From JAAGZL01 sp050290785 (GTDB lineage Bacteria > Pseudomonadota > Gammaproteobacteria > Chromatiales > Chromatiaceae): a stretch of 27,151 nucleotides of DNA. Both the position numbers and the translations under genes were made by a program. Positions 1 through 9,006 of the stretch are shown here, one piece after another; position 1 is the stretch's first letter, and each line of letters begins with the position of its first letter. The notes beneath the pieces were generated by a model that was given only the letters and a program-made list of their open reading frames with translations, did no database searches and was not told the DNA's origin. Location: the NCBI GenBank assembly GCA_050290785.1, contig JBNKIR010000024.1:1-27151 (forward strand), written 5' to 3'.

Positions 1-372
1 AAGCTCTCTGGTAACCAGTATTGCCCGCCACTTTCCGGCCACCTTGCGCTGCCCGTAGTAGAGGGGATCCATGGTCGGGACGCCGGCCTGCCGCAACAGC
101 AGGATATTCTCTATCTCACCGGCAAACGTAGGCTCGCCAAAGATTGGGTGGCGCAGGGTCCGACGGGTATGATTCTCCTGCCTTTTCAAGAAGACCGCCT
201 CCCTGCCCCCGCCCGGCAGGCCCAGTTCAACCCTGGCAACACCGCTCCAGCCACCCCGCCTCGCATTGGGCGGCTCAAACCAGTCGGCCTTCAGCTCCCA
301 CAGGGCATCGAATCCATCCAGGTCATTGAAGCGCAGGATATGTTCCCATTCCGGGGTGATGTAGTCCTTCAC
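1..372 (-). CDS. LPS core kinase, InaA/WapP-like (3' part missing)
   Basis: This is the N-terminal 124 residues of a kinase-fold protein of the Kdo/WaaP (InaA) type, which phosphorylates sugars of the lipopolysaccharide inner core on the cytoplasmic side. The gene runs off the left edge of the window. The N-lobe is visible: a beta-strand pattern with the probable ATP lysine in VFLKRQ, then the GEIENILLLRQAGVPT helix that aligns with the E(W/I)xxLxxLxxxGIP segment of the family. The catalytic loop is outside the window. I chose a GTG start at 370-372 because it overlaps the waaP stop as GTGA, a typical coupled junction, and because the reading frame fails beyond it. Gene order (a second kinase directly after waaP) matches the Pseudomonas waa cluster, where the protein is WapP. 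The family call is fairly safe; the exact sugar target is not known. Confidence 0.8.
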   Translation of the reverse strand, partial: MKDYITPEWEHILRFNDLDGFDALWELKADWFEPPNARRGGWSGVARVELGLPGGGREAVFLKRQENHTRRTLRHPIFGEPTFAGEIENILLLRQAGVPTMDPLYYGQRKVAGKWRAILVTREL

Positions 373-1178
373 GCCGCATCTCCTTTGGGCCTGGGTACGG
401 GCCTGGTCGCATCCAATGCCTTGGCCCTGACCTCCACCTCCGACCAAAACGCCGCATCCTCTTTCAGAGTTCGACGCAGTGAGACACCACGGTAGGCGCG
501 CATAAAGCGCAACAGATCTCTCCTGGTAAGCCCCAGCAACATGGCCGAGAACCAGAGCGATCCGATATCCTTTACCACCCAGCGTCTTGGCGTGGAATTG
601 CGCATCTGCACCCGGTGCAGATCGATCACATAGATATGTAGACCGGCCTCCGTCCCGTCCCATGGCTGCTGCAGCAGGAAGTGACACAGATAGAAGTCGC
701 GGTGATTTACCCCGTTCTCATGCATGGTACGGGCGATCCTGGCCAGGCGTCTGATCAGGATCCATTTCAGGCTGGGGGCAGGCGGATTCTGCCGCCACCC
801 ATCGGTATAGTCCTCCAGACTCACACAACCCTGCAGCTCCTCCGTGATCAGCAATGAATCGATCGCGGCCGGATTCCAGCCCTCGCGCCCGTAGGCCACC
901 GGGGTCATGGTCTCCACGCCCAACTCGCGCAGGCGATGGATGGCCCGCCATTCGTTGCCGGCCCCAAGTATAGGAGGGCGCAGCTGCAACAGGTTCTTGA
1001 AGATCTCACCCCAACCCACGCCGTGATGACACTTGATGAAAAAGCCGCGGCCTTCCCTCTCTATCCTGAATGTGCGCCGGTTCTGGATGCGCTTAAACAC
1101 CTCACCGTCAAGCGTGCATAGCCCCGCCAGAGCGGTCTCTGGAAATGAGGGTCGGTACTGGTCGTATATCTTCAGCAT
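369..1178 (-). CDS. waaP: LPS core heptose(I) kinase WaaP/RfaP
   Basis: A 269-residue kinase that places phosphate on heptose I of the LPS inner core, needed for outer-membrane barrier function in pseudomonads. The length matches E. coli WaaP (about 265). The protein-kinase-like features are visible: a basic N-lobe, a FFIKCHHG strand with the ATP-binding lysine, the catalytic loop NHRDFYLCHFLL (the Asp is the catalytic base of the family), and YVIDLHRVQ as the metal-binding DLH motif. The C-terminal helices, with KDIGSLWFSAMLLGLTRRDLLRF, are typical of WaaP. The ATG start overlaps the end of waaG by 7 bp, and the stop overlaps the next kinase by 4 bp, so translation is probably coupled along the operon. 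Nothing is missing or odd. Confidence 0.95.
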   Translation of the reverse strand: MLKIYDQYRPSFPETALAGLCTLDGEVFKRIQNRRTFRIEREGRGFFIKCHHGVGWGEIFKNLLQLRPPILGAGNEWRAIHRLRELGVETMTPVAYGREGWNPAAIDSLLITEELQGCVSLEDYTDGWRQNPPAPSLKWILIRRLARIARTMHENGVNHRDFYLCHFLLQQPWDGTEAGLHIYVIDLHRVQMRNSTPRRWVVKDIGSLWFSAMLLGLTRRDLLRFMRAYRGVSLRRTLKEDAAFWSEVEVRAKALDATRPVPRPKGDAA

Positions 1179-2308
1179 TGGCCCAGGTTCCGCTCACCGC
1201 GTTCGATGATCACATCTGCCGCCCGCTCGATCAGGCTGTACAGATCTGTATTCTCGCAATAGCCGGGACCGTTGACCATCCACTCCTCCCTGGAACCGGA
1301 CTGCAGGAGCTCCAGCAGACCATTATTGAGCCGTTGCTGCTCAAATGGTTCCGGGATGGTGATCCCCGCATTTGCCGCAGCCACATGCCCGGCGAAACCG
1401 CAGTTCTCGGTGACCAGTACCGGCAGACCGCAGATCATGGCCTCGATCAGCACGGTCCCGGTATTCTCACTGCGCGGGGCGTGGATCAGGTAATCTGCGC
1501 CCCGGTAGAAGCGGTTCACGTCATCCCTGGTACCGGCAAATATGACCTGTTCGGCCACCTTGAGGCTCGCCGCCAGCCGCTGCAGCGGACCCGCCTTGCC
1601 ATGCCCCACCACCAGCAGCCTGCATCTCCGTTTCAGGGCATCCGGCAGTGCCGCCAGAGCCTGGATGACCCGATCTATCCCCTTGGTACGAAAACGGGAC
1701 CCGACCGCCAACAGCAGCAGCCCATCAGCGGCAACCCCGAACTCCTCCCTTATCTCCGCCCTATCCTTGTCGGCATCTGCGCTAATAAGACGTTCACGGT
1801 TGATCCCGGGCGGCAACAGGTGGAAGCGCCCTGGCTCGGTCCCGTAGTGACGGATGAACTTATCCTTCTCCTGATGGGCGATCAGCATCAACTCCGTGGT
1901 CACCCCCGGACTGAAGACAGCCCCCTCCTGGCGACAAAAGGCCCTGTACCTGGGCAACAACTTATACAAAGGGTGTTTGGTCTCTTCCACCCGCGCGGCA
2001 TAACAGGGATCGGCCGCATAATAGACATCCAGACCCGGCACCTTGGTAAAGCCCACCCGGCAGGCATAGTCCTGATCGGCGATGGCCGCTGCAAAACGCT
2101 CCGCAAGCAGGTCATTACTGCGATGGTTGGTGGCCGCCCTGGTATCCAGCTCGATCACGCCGATATCGTCCGGCCTCTCTCCCTGCCACTCCCCGGTGTA
2201 GATATCCACCTGATGCCCCCTGGCCACACAGGCCTGGGCAATGCGCAGCAGCGAACGCTGCATGCCACCGAAGGGGAACCAGAGCGATACCACGAAGGCG
2301 ATCCTCAT
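1172..2308 (-). CDS. waaG: LPS glucosyltransferase I WaaG/RfaG
   Basis: A GT4-family glycosyltransferase (378 residues; E. coli WaaG has 374) that adds the first outer-core hexose to heptose II of LPS at the inner face of the cytoplasmic membrane. The N-terminal Rossmann half starts MRIAFVVSLWFPFGGMQRS, with the GGxxR-type acceptor loop. The C-terminal half carries the GT4 donor-site signature SENTGTVLIEAMICGLPVLV, including the E-x7-E motif. An upstream in-frame start would add 23 residues, but those codons lie inside waaC. The ATG at 2306-2308 forms an ATGA overlap with the waaC stop and matches the family N-terminus, so I used it. The gene lies in the uninterrupted minus-strand waa operon. 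Confidence 0.95.
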   Translation of the reverse strand: MRIAFVVSLWFPFGGMQRSLLRIAQACVARGHQVDIYTGEWQGERPDDIGVIELDTRAATNHRSNDLLAERFAAAIADQDYACRVGFTKVPGLDVYYAADPCYAARVEETKHPLYKLLPRYRAFCRQEGAVFSPGVTTELMLIAHQEKDKFIRHYGTEPGRFHLLPPGINRERLISADADKDRAEIREEFGVAADGLLLLAVGSRFRTKGIDRVIQALAALPDALKRRCRLLVVGHGKAGPLQRLAASLKVAEQVIFAGTRDDVNRFYRGADYLIHAPRSENTGTVLIEAMICGLPVLVTENCGFAGHVAAANAGITIPEPFEQQRLNNGLLELLQSGSREEWMVNGPGYCENTDLYSLIERAADVIIERGERNLGQC

Positions 2309-3330
2309 CCGCTCACCTCGGCCATCCTGGATTCGAGCCCCGCCCACACCTTCTCCGGTGGCAGTTCTCCGAAACATGCCGGGACAACTTCAGAAGGCTC
2401 CATATAGGTACATGCCTTCTGCATACAGGGCGCACAGGGGAATTCGGCCTGTAGATTGGTCTGCGCTCCCCCGAGCGCCCCGGTCAGATCGGTCTTGGTG
2501 GGCCCATACAGGGTAACGGCCGGAACCGATAGGGCGGCCGCCAGATGGGCCAGGCCGGAGTCCACGCCGACCACACCTGCCGCCCCGGCCAGGATGTCTT
2601 TCATCTCACTCAGTGAAAGCTGCGGCATGATCTCGCCATGACCGGCGCGATCCATGATCTGCTGCGCCCGTCGCCGCTCATCTTCGTTCCCCCAGGGCAA
2701 CAACACCCGAAGCCCCTTGGATGCGGCCATCTTGGTCAGACCCACCCAATACTCCAGCGGCCAGAGCTTGGTTATCCAGGTGGTCCCATGCAGAAACACC
2801 ACATAGGGTCTGCCCGGGACTATATTGCCAGCCGTCGCGATTCCATAATCAGGCGCGCCACCCGGCCTGTCGTAACCCAGGGCCTGGGCAAAAAGGGAGC
2901 GCACCCGCTCTATGGCGTGCAGGTCTCGCGCCACATTGATACCACGTTGGTAGAAACGGGCGGCCCCCGGCTCACGGGCAGACTCGGCATCCAGGCCTAC
3001 AGGCACCCCGCGGGCCATCTGCGCCAGCAGCGCGCTCTTGTACAGACCCTGGGCATCTATGACCAGGTCATAGTCCCGCTGGCATAGATCCTTGCGAAAG
3101 GCCTTGATCTCACCCGCACGCCAGGAACTGATCCAGCCCTTGCGCCAGCGTCTGATCGCAACCGGGATCACCCGCTCTACCGCCGGATGCCAGGACGGAA
3201 CCTCGGCAAACGCCTCTTCCACAACCCAGTCAAAACTGATATCGGGCACGGCCGCCGATGCGTCCGTTACCGCAGGCAGGGTATGGATCAGATCCCCCAG
3301 GGATGATGTCTTTACGATCAGAACTTTCAA
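2305..3330 (-). CDS. waaC: ADP-heptose:LPS heptosyltransferase I WaaC
   Basis: A GT9 glycosyltransferase that adds the first L-glycero-D-manno-heptose to Kdo2-lipid A. The whole N-terminus follows E. coli WaaC: MKVLIVKTSSLGDLIHTLPA, then FDWVVEEAF and VIPVAIRRWRKGW. The C-terminal donor-site part contains LSEMKDILAGAAGVVGVDSGLAHLAAAL-type sequence and VTLYGPT. Length is 341 residues against about 320 in the family. The only codon that gives the conserved start is TTG at 3328-3330; no ATG or GTG is available nearby in frame, so I accept a TTG start. The upstream 42 bp to cysC are AT-rich and hold no clear Shine-Dalgarno match. The stop is coupled to waaG. Confidence 0.95.
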   Translation of the reverse strand: MKVLIVKTSSLGDLIHTLPAVTDASAAVPDISFDWVVEEAFAEVPSWHPAVERVIPVAIRRWRKGWISSWRAGEIKAFRKDLCQRDYDLVIDAQGLYKSALLAQMARGVPVGLDAESAREPGAARFYQRGINVARDLHAIERVRSLFAQALGYDRPGGAPDYGIATAGNIVPGRPYVVFLHGTTWITKLWPLEYWVGLTKMAASKGLRVLLPWGNEDERRRAQQIMDRAGHGEIMPQLSLSEMKDILAGAAGVVGVDSGLAHLAAALSVPAVTLYGPTKTDLTGALGGAQTNLQAEFPCAPCMQKACTYMEPSEVVPACFGELPPEKVWAGLESRMAEVSG

Positions 3331-3372
3331 ATGGATCTCTGTTCCGTTTTAAATAAAAACCTGCAAATTGAT

Positions 3373-3981
3373 TCAGGCGGAGGGGATATACCCCTGATCC
3401 CGTAGATACCCCAGGATCAGCGCAGCGCTCTCCTCCACGCTCAGCTTATCTGTATCTACCACTATCTCGGCCCACTCCGGTTGCTCATAGGGCGAAGAGA
3501 TTCCGGTGTAGTTCTTTATGATTCCGGCACGGGCCTTCTTGTATAACCCCTTCACATCCCGCTGCTCACAGGTCTCCAGGCTACAATCGCAATAAACCTC
3601 GATAAAGTCACCCTCAGGCATCAGATCACGCACCTTGCGTCGATCCGCACGAAATGGGGAGATAAAGGCGGTCAAGGCAATGATACCTGCCTCAATAAAC
3701 AGGCGTGACATCTCAGCTACCCTGCGTATATTCTCCACCCGGTCCTCTTCGCTGAAGCCCAGATCACCACACAGGCCGTGGCGAACATTGTCCCCATCAA
3801 ATACAAAGGAGTTGCACCCCAGCTTATATAACTCGGCCTCTACCGCGTTGGCCAGAGTAGACTTGCCGGAACCGGACAACCCGGTAAACCAGATCACAAA
3901 ACTCTTGTGGCCATTCTGTTCCTCTCTCTGGACGCGGGAGACCGCCTGCTCCTGCCAGACCACATTTTCACTCTTCGTCAT
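3373..3981 (-). CDS. cysC: adenylylsulfate (APS) kinase CysC
   Basis: This enzyme phosphorylates adenosine 5'-phosphosulfate to PAPS, the universal sulfate donor. It has 202 residues, the same as stand-alone bacterial APS kinases (E. coli CysC 201), with no sulfurylase domain fused. Seen in order: P-loop GLSGSGKS (residues 34-41), the APS-binding FDGDNVRHGL, the conserved helix GFSEEDRVENIRRVAE, the ISPFRADR segment with the family's serine, the lid helix EVYCDCSLETCEQRD, and the C-terminal ILGYLRDQGYI. I chose ATG 3979-3981, just 4 nt after the waaF stop, over an ATG 13 codons upstream that would overlap waaF. It lies between waaF and waaC in an operon otherwise devoted to LPS, where relatives such as Pseudomonas have none. 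The role there (sulfate assimilation or sulfation of a surface glycan) cannot be told from this window. Confidence 0.95.
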   Translation of the reverse strand: MTKSENVVWQEQAVSRVQREEQNGHKSFVIWFTGLSGSGKSTLANAVEAELYKLGCNSFVFDGDNVRHGLCGDLGFSEEDRVENIRRVAEMSRLFIEAGIIALTAFISPFRADRRKVRDLMPEGDFIEVYCDCSLETCEQRDVKGLYKKARAGIIKNYTGISSPYEQPEWAEIVVDTDKLSVEESAALILGYLRDQGYIPSA

Positions 3982-3985
3982 CAGA

Positions 3986-5011
3986 TCAATTTCCTTCAAC
4001 CAACTGCTGCAACGCAGCATAAACCATATCTACACTTATACCCTTCAGGCAGTTCAGATGGACCTCGGGACACTCCCGCTTGAAGCAGGGACCGCAATCC
4101 AGACCCAGATGCAAAATCCTGTTGTGCGGATTCAGCGGTGGCGTAAAACCGGGATCGGATGACCCATAAATCGCCACCAGCGATCTGTCCAGCGCCGCCG
4201 CAACATGCATCAGACCGGAGTCGTTGCTCACCACCGCATGGGCCAGCGACATCAGATCCACCGCCTGGGCCAGGCTGGTACGACCGCTTAGATCCTCACA
4301 ACGCCCACCTGCTGCGGCATTGACCGCAGCGCAGACGGCATTATCCTTCTCCGAACCGAACAGCCAGACCGACCACCCCTGCCCGATCATCCTGGATGCC
4401 AGCTCCCCATAATATCCCTGGGGCCAGCACTTGGCCGGACCGTACTCCGCACCAGGACAGAGTATCAGCAGCCTATCAGGCCTATCCAGACCGAGCGCAC
4501 TCCTTGCCTCTGCAATATCCGAATCTGACACCTCCAGCCTGGGTATAGGTATCTCTCCGGCAATATCTGTCCCCGCAGGATAGGCCAGGGCCACGAATCT
4601 CTGCACCGTCATGGTCAGCCTGGTTTTATCCAGTTTGCGGATATCGTTCAGCAGGCCGTAGCGCTGCTCTCCCACCCAGCCGGTACGCCTTGGGATCCTG
4701 GCCCAGAATGGGACCAGGGCAGACTTCAACGAGTTGGGAAGGAGTATGGCCTGGGTATATCCACGCCCAGCCAGGGAGCGCCCCAGTCGATAGCGGGTCA
4801 TAAGTTCCAGGCCGCCATGTCCGACCGGCATCTCAATGCCATCTGACACCTCAGGCATGCGCTGCAGAAGGGGCAGACTCCATCCTGGTGCCAGCACATC
4901 TATCTCGGCATCAGGTCGTTGTTGGCGCAGCGCCTTGAACAGGCTCTGCGCCATCACCATGTCCCCCACCCAGGATGGGCCTACTACCAGAATGCGATCA
5001 TTATCGCTCAA
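3986..5011 (-). CDS. waaF: ADP-heptose:LPS heptosyltransferase II WaaF
   Basis: A GT9 enzyme (341 residues) that adds the second heptose of the LPS inner core. The N-terminus RILVVGPSWVGDMVMAQSL is the WaaF hallmark, followed by LLPNSLKSALVPFWARIPRRTG, as in E. coli. The C-terminal donor site includes LCPGAEYGPAKCWP, then AVVSNDSGLMHVAAAL and a GSSDPGFTPPL loop. A pair of Cys residues near the C-terminus (CGPCFKRECP) is normal for the subfamily. The start must lie just before RILVVG; the only usable codon is TTG at 5009-5011, again without a good ribosome binding site. It is the first LPS gene after ilvE (37-bp gap), so the transcript probably runs glnE/ilvE-waaF-cysC-waaC-waaG-waaP. Confidence 0.95.
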   Translation of the reverse strand: MSDNDRILVVGPSWVGDMVMAQSLFKALRQQRPDAEIDVLAPGWSLPLLQRMPEVSDGIEMPVGHGGLELMTRYRLGRSLAGRGYTQAILLPNSLKSALVPFWARIPRRTGWVGEQRYGLLNDIRKLDKTRLTMTVQRFVALAYPAGTDIAGEIPIPRLEVSDSDIAEARSALGLDRPDRLLILCPGAEYGPAKCWPQGYYGELASRMIGQGWSVWLFGSEKDNAVCAAVNAAAGGRCEDLSGRTSLAQAVDLMSLAHAVVSNDSGLMHVAAALDRSLVAIYGSSDPGFTPPLNPHNRILHLGLDCGPCFKRECPEVHLNCLKGISVDMVYAALQQLVEGN

Positions 5012-5048
5012 AACGGGTCTTAGCTATCCAGTTTGATATTGATCCGGG

Positions 5049-5972
5049 TTAAACCAGGGTCAGCCACTCGGGATTCTCATCCCTGCGCCCATGCACCTGG
5101 TCAAAGAACATCTTCTGCAACCGCTCAGTGATGGGGCCACGTCCGTTGTTGCCGATGGGTCGATTATCCACCTCACGGATCGGCGTGACCTCGGCGGCGG
5201 TACCGGTGAAGAACGCCTCATCCGCGATATAGACCTCATCCCGGGTGATGCGTTTCTCCACCACCTTGATGCCGATCTCATCCGCCAGGGCCATCACCGT
5301 CTTGCGGGTGATCCCGTCCAGGGCGGAGGTCAGATCCGGAGTATATATGACGCCGTCACGTACGATAAATATGTTCTCCCCCGAACCCTCCATCACATAT
5401 CCTTCTGCATCCAACAGCAGCGCCTCGTCATAGCCGCAGGCCAGGGCCTCCTGCAGGGCCATCATGGAGTTCATGTAGTTGCCGTTGGCCTTGGCCCGGC
5501 ACATGGTGATGTTCACGTGGTGACGAGTAAAAGAAGAGACCCGGATGCGGATACCCTTCTCCAGCTCCTCCTCTCCCAGATAGGCGCCCCAATCCCATGC
5601 CGCCACCATGACGTGGACCTTGAGATTATCCGCCCGCAGCCCCATGCCTTCGGCACCATAGAAACACATGGGCCGGATATAGGCGGAATTGAGACCGTTC
5701 TCTTTCACTGCAGCACACTGGGCCTGATTGATGGTCTCGACATCAAAGGGCATAGGCATCCCCAGGATATGGGCCGACCGAAACAGGCGATCGGTATGTT
5801 CCTGGAGACGGAATATCGCAGGACCCTTATCTGTCTTATAGGCGCGCACCCCCTCAAATACCCCCATGCCATAGTGCAGAGTATGGGTTAGCACATGGGT
5901 CTTGGCCTCGCGCCAGGGAACCAACTCCCCGTCCAGCCAAATCACCCCGTCACGATCTGCCATTGTTTGCAT
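5049..5972 (-). CDS. ilvE: branched-chain amino acid aminotransferase IlvE
   Basis: A fold-type IV PLP aminotransferase that catalyses the last step of Leu, Ile and Val synthesis with glutamate as amino donor. From the chosen start it has 307 residues (E. coli IlvE 309). Visible are IWLDGELVPW at the N-terminus, HTLHYGMGVFEGVRAY, the PLP lysine K161 in RAKANGNYMNS, EALLLDAEGYVMEGSGENIF, and the FFTGTAAEVTPI phosphate-binding region. I chose the ATG at 5970-5972, which has GAGG 9 nt upstream; a longer reading frame adds 19 residues unlike the family, and an internal ATG three codons later (5963) is a second option. A 118-bp gap separates it from glnE. The pairing glnE-ilvE-waaF is conserved in Pseudomonas-type genomes. 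Confidence 0.96.
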   Translation of the reverse strand: MQTMADRDGVIWLDGELVPWREAKTHVLTHTLHYGMGVFEGVRAYKTDKGPAIFRLQEHTDRLFRSAHILGMPMPFDVETINQAQCAAVKENGLNSAYIRPMCFYGAEGMGLRADNLKVHVMVAAWDWGAYLGEEELEKGIRIRVSSFTRHHVNITMCRAKANGNYMNSMMALQEALACGYDEALLLDAEGYVMEGSGENIFIVRDGVIYTPDLTSALDGITRKTVMALADEIGIKVVEKRITRDEVYIADEAFFTGTAAEVTPIREVDNRPIGNNGRGPITERLQKMFFDQVHGRRDENPEWLTLV

Positions 5973-6090
5973 CTTCTCTTTCCTCAATTTCACCTGAAGC
6001 ACGCACCTGCCACGGACCCGCCGATCCATGCCGGCCCTGGAAAAATGCGCTGCGAATCGGTGCTAATAAACGACCTGCATCCGATGCCGG

Positions 6091-8967
6091 CTATACATCT
6101 GCCAGCATCAAGGAATCCCAGAATCCCTTCACTTTTTCACGTTCTTCTTTCAGCCCGTTCCGGGCAATCAACGCCGGCCTTTCCTGCAGCGTCAGACGGT
6201 GTGAGGCGGAGCGAAAACTGCGGTAGGCATCCGCCAGCGACCGCGCCATCTCATCCGTAAATATTCCGTGCCGGGCCAACCCATCGAGCAACCTGATATT
6301 GTCCGTCCAATCAAGCAGATCGGGGTGATCGCAGGCCCACCTTAGAACCGCGTATTGAACCATAAATTCAATGTCTGCGATACCACCAGGCCCCTGCTTC
6401 AGGTCAAACTGTTCATGGTCACTCTTATCCAGGCTCGCTCGCATCTTCTCCCGCATCTCCACCACCTCGCCGCGCAGCTTCTCCGGGTCGCGCCGCTGAG
6501 ATAGAACGGCCCTGCGTATCTCCTGAAAACGGGCGATAACCGCAGGGTCACCCGCTATGGGACGGGCCCGCAGCAGGGCCTGATGCTCCCAGGTCCAGGC
6601 CTTGTTCTGTTGATAGCCGTCGAAGGCGTCCAGGGAGCTCACCAGCATCCCCGAGTTGCCGCTGGGCCGCAGGCGCATATCCACCTCATACAGCAGACCG
6701 GAATGGGTGCGCGCCGTCAACATATGGATCATGCGCTGTCCCAGACGGGCAAAGAACAGATCCACGGCGATCTGGCGCTCGCCAGCGGTCACGGCGTTGG
6801 TATCGGAGTTGGCGTGCAGGAACACCATATCCAGGTCGGAGCCATAGCCCAATTCGATCCCGCCCAGCTTGCCATAGGCGATAACCGCAAACCCCTTGCC
6901 CTGACACTCCTGCAAACCTGTCGGCCTGCCATGCCGCGCCACCAGATAGGCCCATACCTGTTCCAGGACCCGCGCCACGATGGTCTCTGCGATCTCCGTG
7001 AGATAGTCGCTCACCACCATCAACGGGATCACCTCGGTGATATCGGCGGCGGCCACACGCAATTTATTGCCCTGCAGAAACTGACGCAGGCGCTCCATCT
7101 GCTCCTCGGTGTCGTCCTGATCCACGGCGGATAACAGGGTATCCAGTTCCGCCTCCAGGTCATCGCGCATCAGTGGCGTATACAGCTGCCTCGGGTCCAG
7201 CAACCCATCCAGCAGGATGGGATGACGGGTGATCTGGCTGGCGATCCAGGGACTGACGCCCTCCAGGCGCACCAACTGGGACAGGGCCAGGGGGTTCTCC
7301 ACCAGCAGCGCCAGATAGGCCGTACGCCGGGCGATGGACTCCATCAGTCTGAGTAGCCGTTCCAAGACGATAGTCGGCTCTTCCGTACCGGCGGCCGCCT
7401 CCAACAACATCGGCATCAACTGGTCCATCCTCTGTTGACCGCGCTGACCCTGACCGCGGCAGGCGCGACTGTCACGAAAATCATCCAGCATCTTCAGGGC
7501 GGATGCCGCATCATCATCGAAGCCGGCCTGCGCCAAAACCTCCACTGCATGCTCTTCATCCAGTCGCTGACGCCACAGAGAGAGGAACGGCGACTCCTCC
7601 CGGCCCCCATCCTGCTCTGTCTGCGGGGCGGCAAACACCTTATCGAAATGACCCTGCACCCGCTGTCGGTGCTGTTCCAGGGTGGTAATAAAGCCCTCCC
7701 AATCCGCAAACCCCATGGACCGCGCCAGCCGCAGTTGCCCGGTCTGATCACTCGGCAACTGATGGGTCTGGCGATCCTGCCAGGCCTGGAGGCGATTCTC
7801 CACCAGACGCAGGAACTCGTATGCAGAGGCCAGCTCCTGTACCACGAATTCCGGCAACTGTCCCTTCGCCCCCAGCCTCTCCAGCACCTGCAGGATGGGA
7901 CGGATCCGCAGATCCGGGTCCCGTCCCCCGCGCATAAGCTGAAAGGCCTGGCCGATGAACTCGATCTCGCGGATCCCGCCCCGACCCAGCTTGATATTGG
8001 CGTCCATGCCCCGTTTGTGCATCTCACTGTTGATCATGCGTTTCATATCGCGGATGGACTCGATGGCCCCATAGTCCAGGTAGCGCCGATAGACGAACGG
8101 GCGCAGCATCTGCATGAACATCTGACCCGCATCCCGGTCACCGCCCACCACCCTGGCCTTGATCATAGCGTAGCGCTCCCACTCCCTGGCCTGGGAAAAA
8201 TAGTACTCCTCCATGGCGTCGAAGCTCATGGCCAGGGGACCGGACTCGCCGAAGGGACGCAGGCGGGTGTCCACACGAAACACAAAGCCATCCGCCGTCT
8301 GGGGGCCTATGGCCTTGATCAACTGTTGCCCCAGACGGATAAAGAACTGCTCATTGGTGAGATTGCGCGCGCCGTCCACCTGCCCGCCGTGTGGATAGGC
8401 GAAGATGAGATCTATATCGGAGGAGAGATTCAGCTCTCGCGCCCCCAGCTTGCCCAGGCCCAGCACCAGCATATGCTGCTGCACCCCGTCCCCATCCCGC
8501 GGCACCCCATGCTTGTCCAGGGCCCAGGCGTAGAGCAGCTCCAGGGCCTGATCCACACAGGCGTCCGCCAGTGCGGACAGATCCTCCAGGGTCTCTGCCA
8601 GGGGGGCTATGCCGGCCAGATCACGCCAGATGATGCGCACCATCTGCACCCGGCGGAATATACGCAGGGCCTTGTGCAGTGACTCCTCATCCTCGACCGT
8701 CTCCAGCTCTTTGCGCAGACGAAGCGCGACCTCACCTTCTGCATAGCTTGTATGCAGGCAGCCACTCTCCTGCAGGGCCAAGAGCAGACCGTGATCGCGC
8801 ATACAGCTCTGCACCACATAGTCGCTGGCCTCCCATACCACTTTAAGCTCGGATACAAACTCATGCGTAAACTTCTCCCCCAGTCCGGACGAGCCGGCCT
8901 GCTCCAGCCAGTGCTGCCACTGCCTCTCCGCCTGCCGGGATGGATCTATAGGTTCGTCTGCCTGCAT
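6091..8967 (-). CDS. glnE: glutamine synthetase adenylyltransferase / adenylyl-removing enzyme GlnE
   Basis: A bifunctional cytoplasmic enzyme that attaches AMP to, and removes it from, glutamine synthetase in response to PII and glutamine. It has 958 residues (E. coli 946) and both nucleotidyltransferase domains are intact. The N-terminal deadenylylating domain carries LGKLGARELNLSSDIDLIF (metal Asp residues about 184 and 186). The C-terminal adenylylating domain carries YGKLGGIELGYGSDLDMVF (about 709-716). The GlnD_UR_UTase-like helical domains lie after each. The ATG at 8965-8967 has AAAGGG 5 nt upstream. A TACAAT -10 element lies 40 bp upstream of the start. It is presumably the first gene of the run into ilvE and the waa genes, though the 118-bp gap after it could hold another promoter. 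Confidence 0.97.
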   Translation of the reverse strand: MQADEPIDPSRQAERQWQHWLEQAGSSGLGEKFTHEFVSELKVVWEASDYVVQSCMRDHGLLLALQESGCLHTSYAEGEVALRLRKELETVEDEESLHKALRIFRRVQMVRIIWRDLAGIAPLAETLEDLSALADACVDQALELLYAWALDKHGVPRDGDGVQQHMLVLGLGKLGARELNLSSDIDLIFAYPHGGQVDGARNLTNEQFFIRLGQQLIKAIGPQTADGFVFRVDTRLRPFGESGPLAMSFDAMEEYYFSQAREWERYAMIKARVVGGDRDAGQMFMQMLRPFVYRRYLDYGAIESIRDMKRMINSEMHKRGMDANIKLGRGGIREIEFIGQAFQLMRGGRDPDLRIRPILQVLERLGAKGQLPEFVVQELASAYEFLRLVENRLQAWQDRQTHQLPSDQTGQLRLARSMGFADWEGFITTLEQHRQRVQGHFDKVFAAPQTEQDGGREESPFLSLWRQRLDEEHAVEVLAQAGFDDDAASALKMLDDFRDSRACRGQGQRGQQRMDQLMPMLLEAAAGTEEPTIVLERLLRLMESIARRTAYLALLVENPLALSQLVRLEGVSPWIASQITRHPILLDGLLDPRQLYTPLMRDDLEAELDTLLSAVDQDDTEEQMERLRQFLQGNKLRVAAADITEVIPLMVVSDYLTEIAETIVARVLEQVWAYLVARHGRPTGLQECQGKGFAVIAYGKLGGIELGYGSDLDMVFLHANSDTNAVTAGERQIAVDLFFARLGQRMIHMLTARTHSGLLYEVDMRLRPSGNSGMLVSSLDAFDGYQQNKAWTWEHQALLRARPIAGDPAVIARFQEIRRAVLSQRRDPEKLRGEVVEMREKMRASLDKSDHEQFDLKQGPGGIADIEFMVQYAVLRWACDHPDLLDWTDNIRLLDGLARHGIFTDEMARSLADAYRSFRSASHRLTLQERPALIARNGLKEEREKVKGFWDSLMLADV

Positions 8968-9006
8968 GTTTGCCCTTTAGTTATTACATCACCCACGAAA
9001 AAATCT

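Noticed and set aside
1145..2407. Long open frame (420 codons) on the plus strand
   Set aside because: Antisense to waaG and the end of waaC, both clear genes. Codon pattern and composition are those of a shadow.
7435..8682. Long open frame (415 codons) on the plus strand
   Set aside because: It lies fully antisense to glnE, whose domains are intact. The encoded sequence is His/Gln/Pro-rich without any family features, as expected for a shadow frame.
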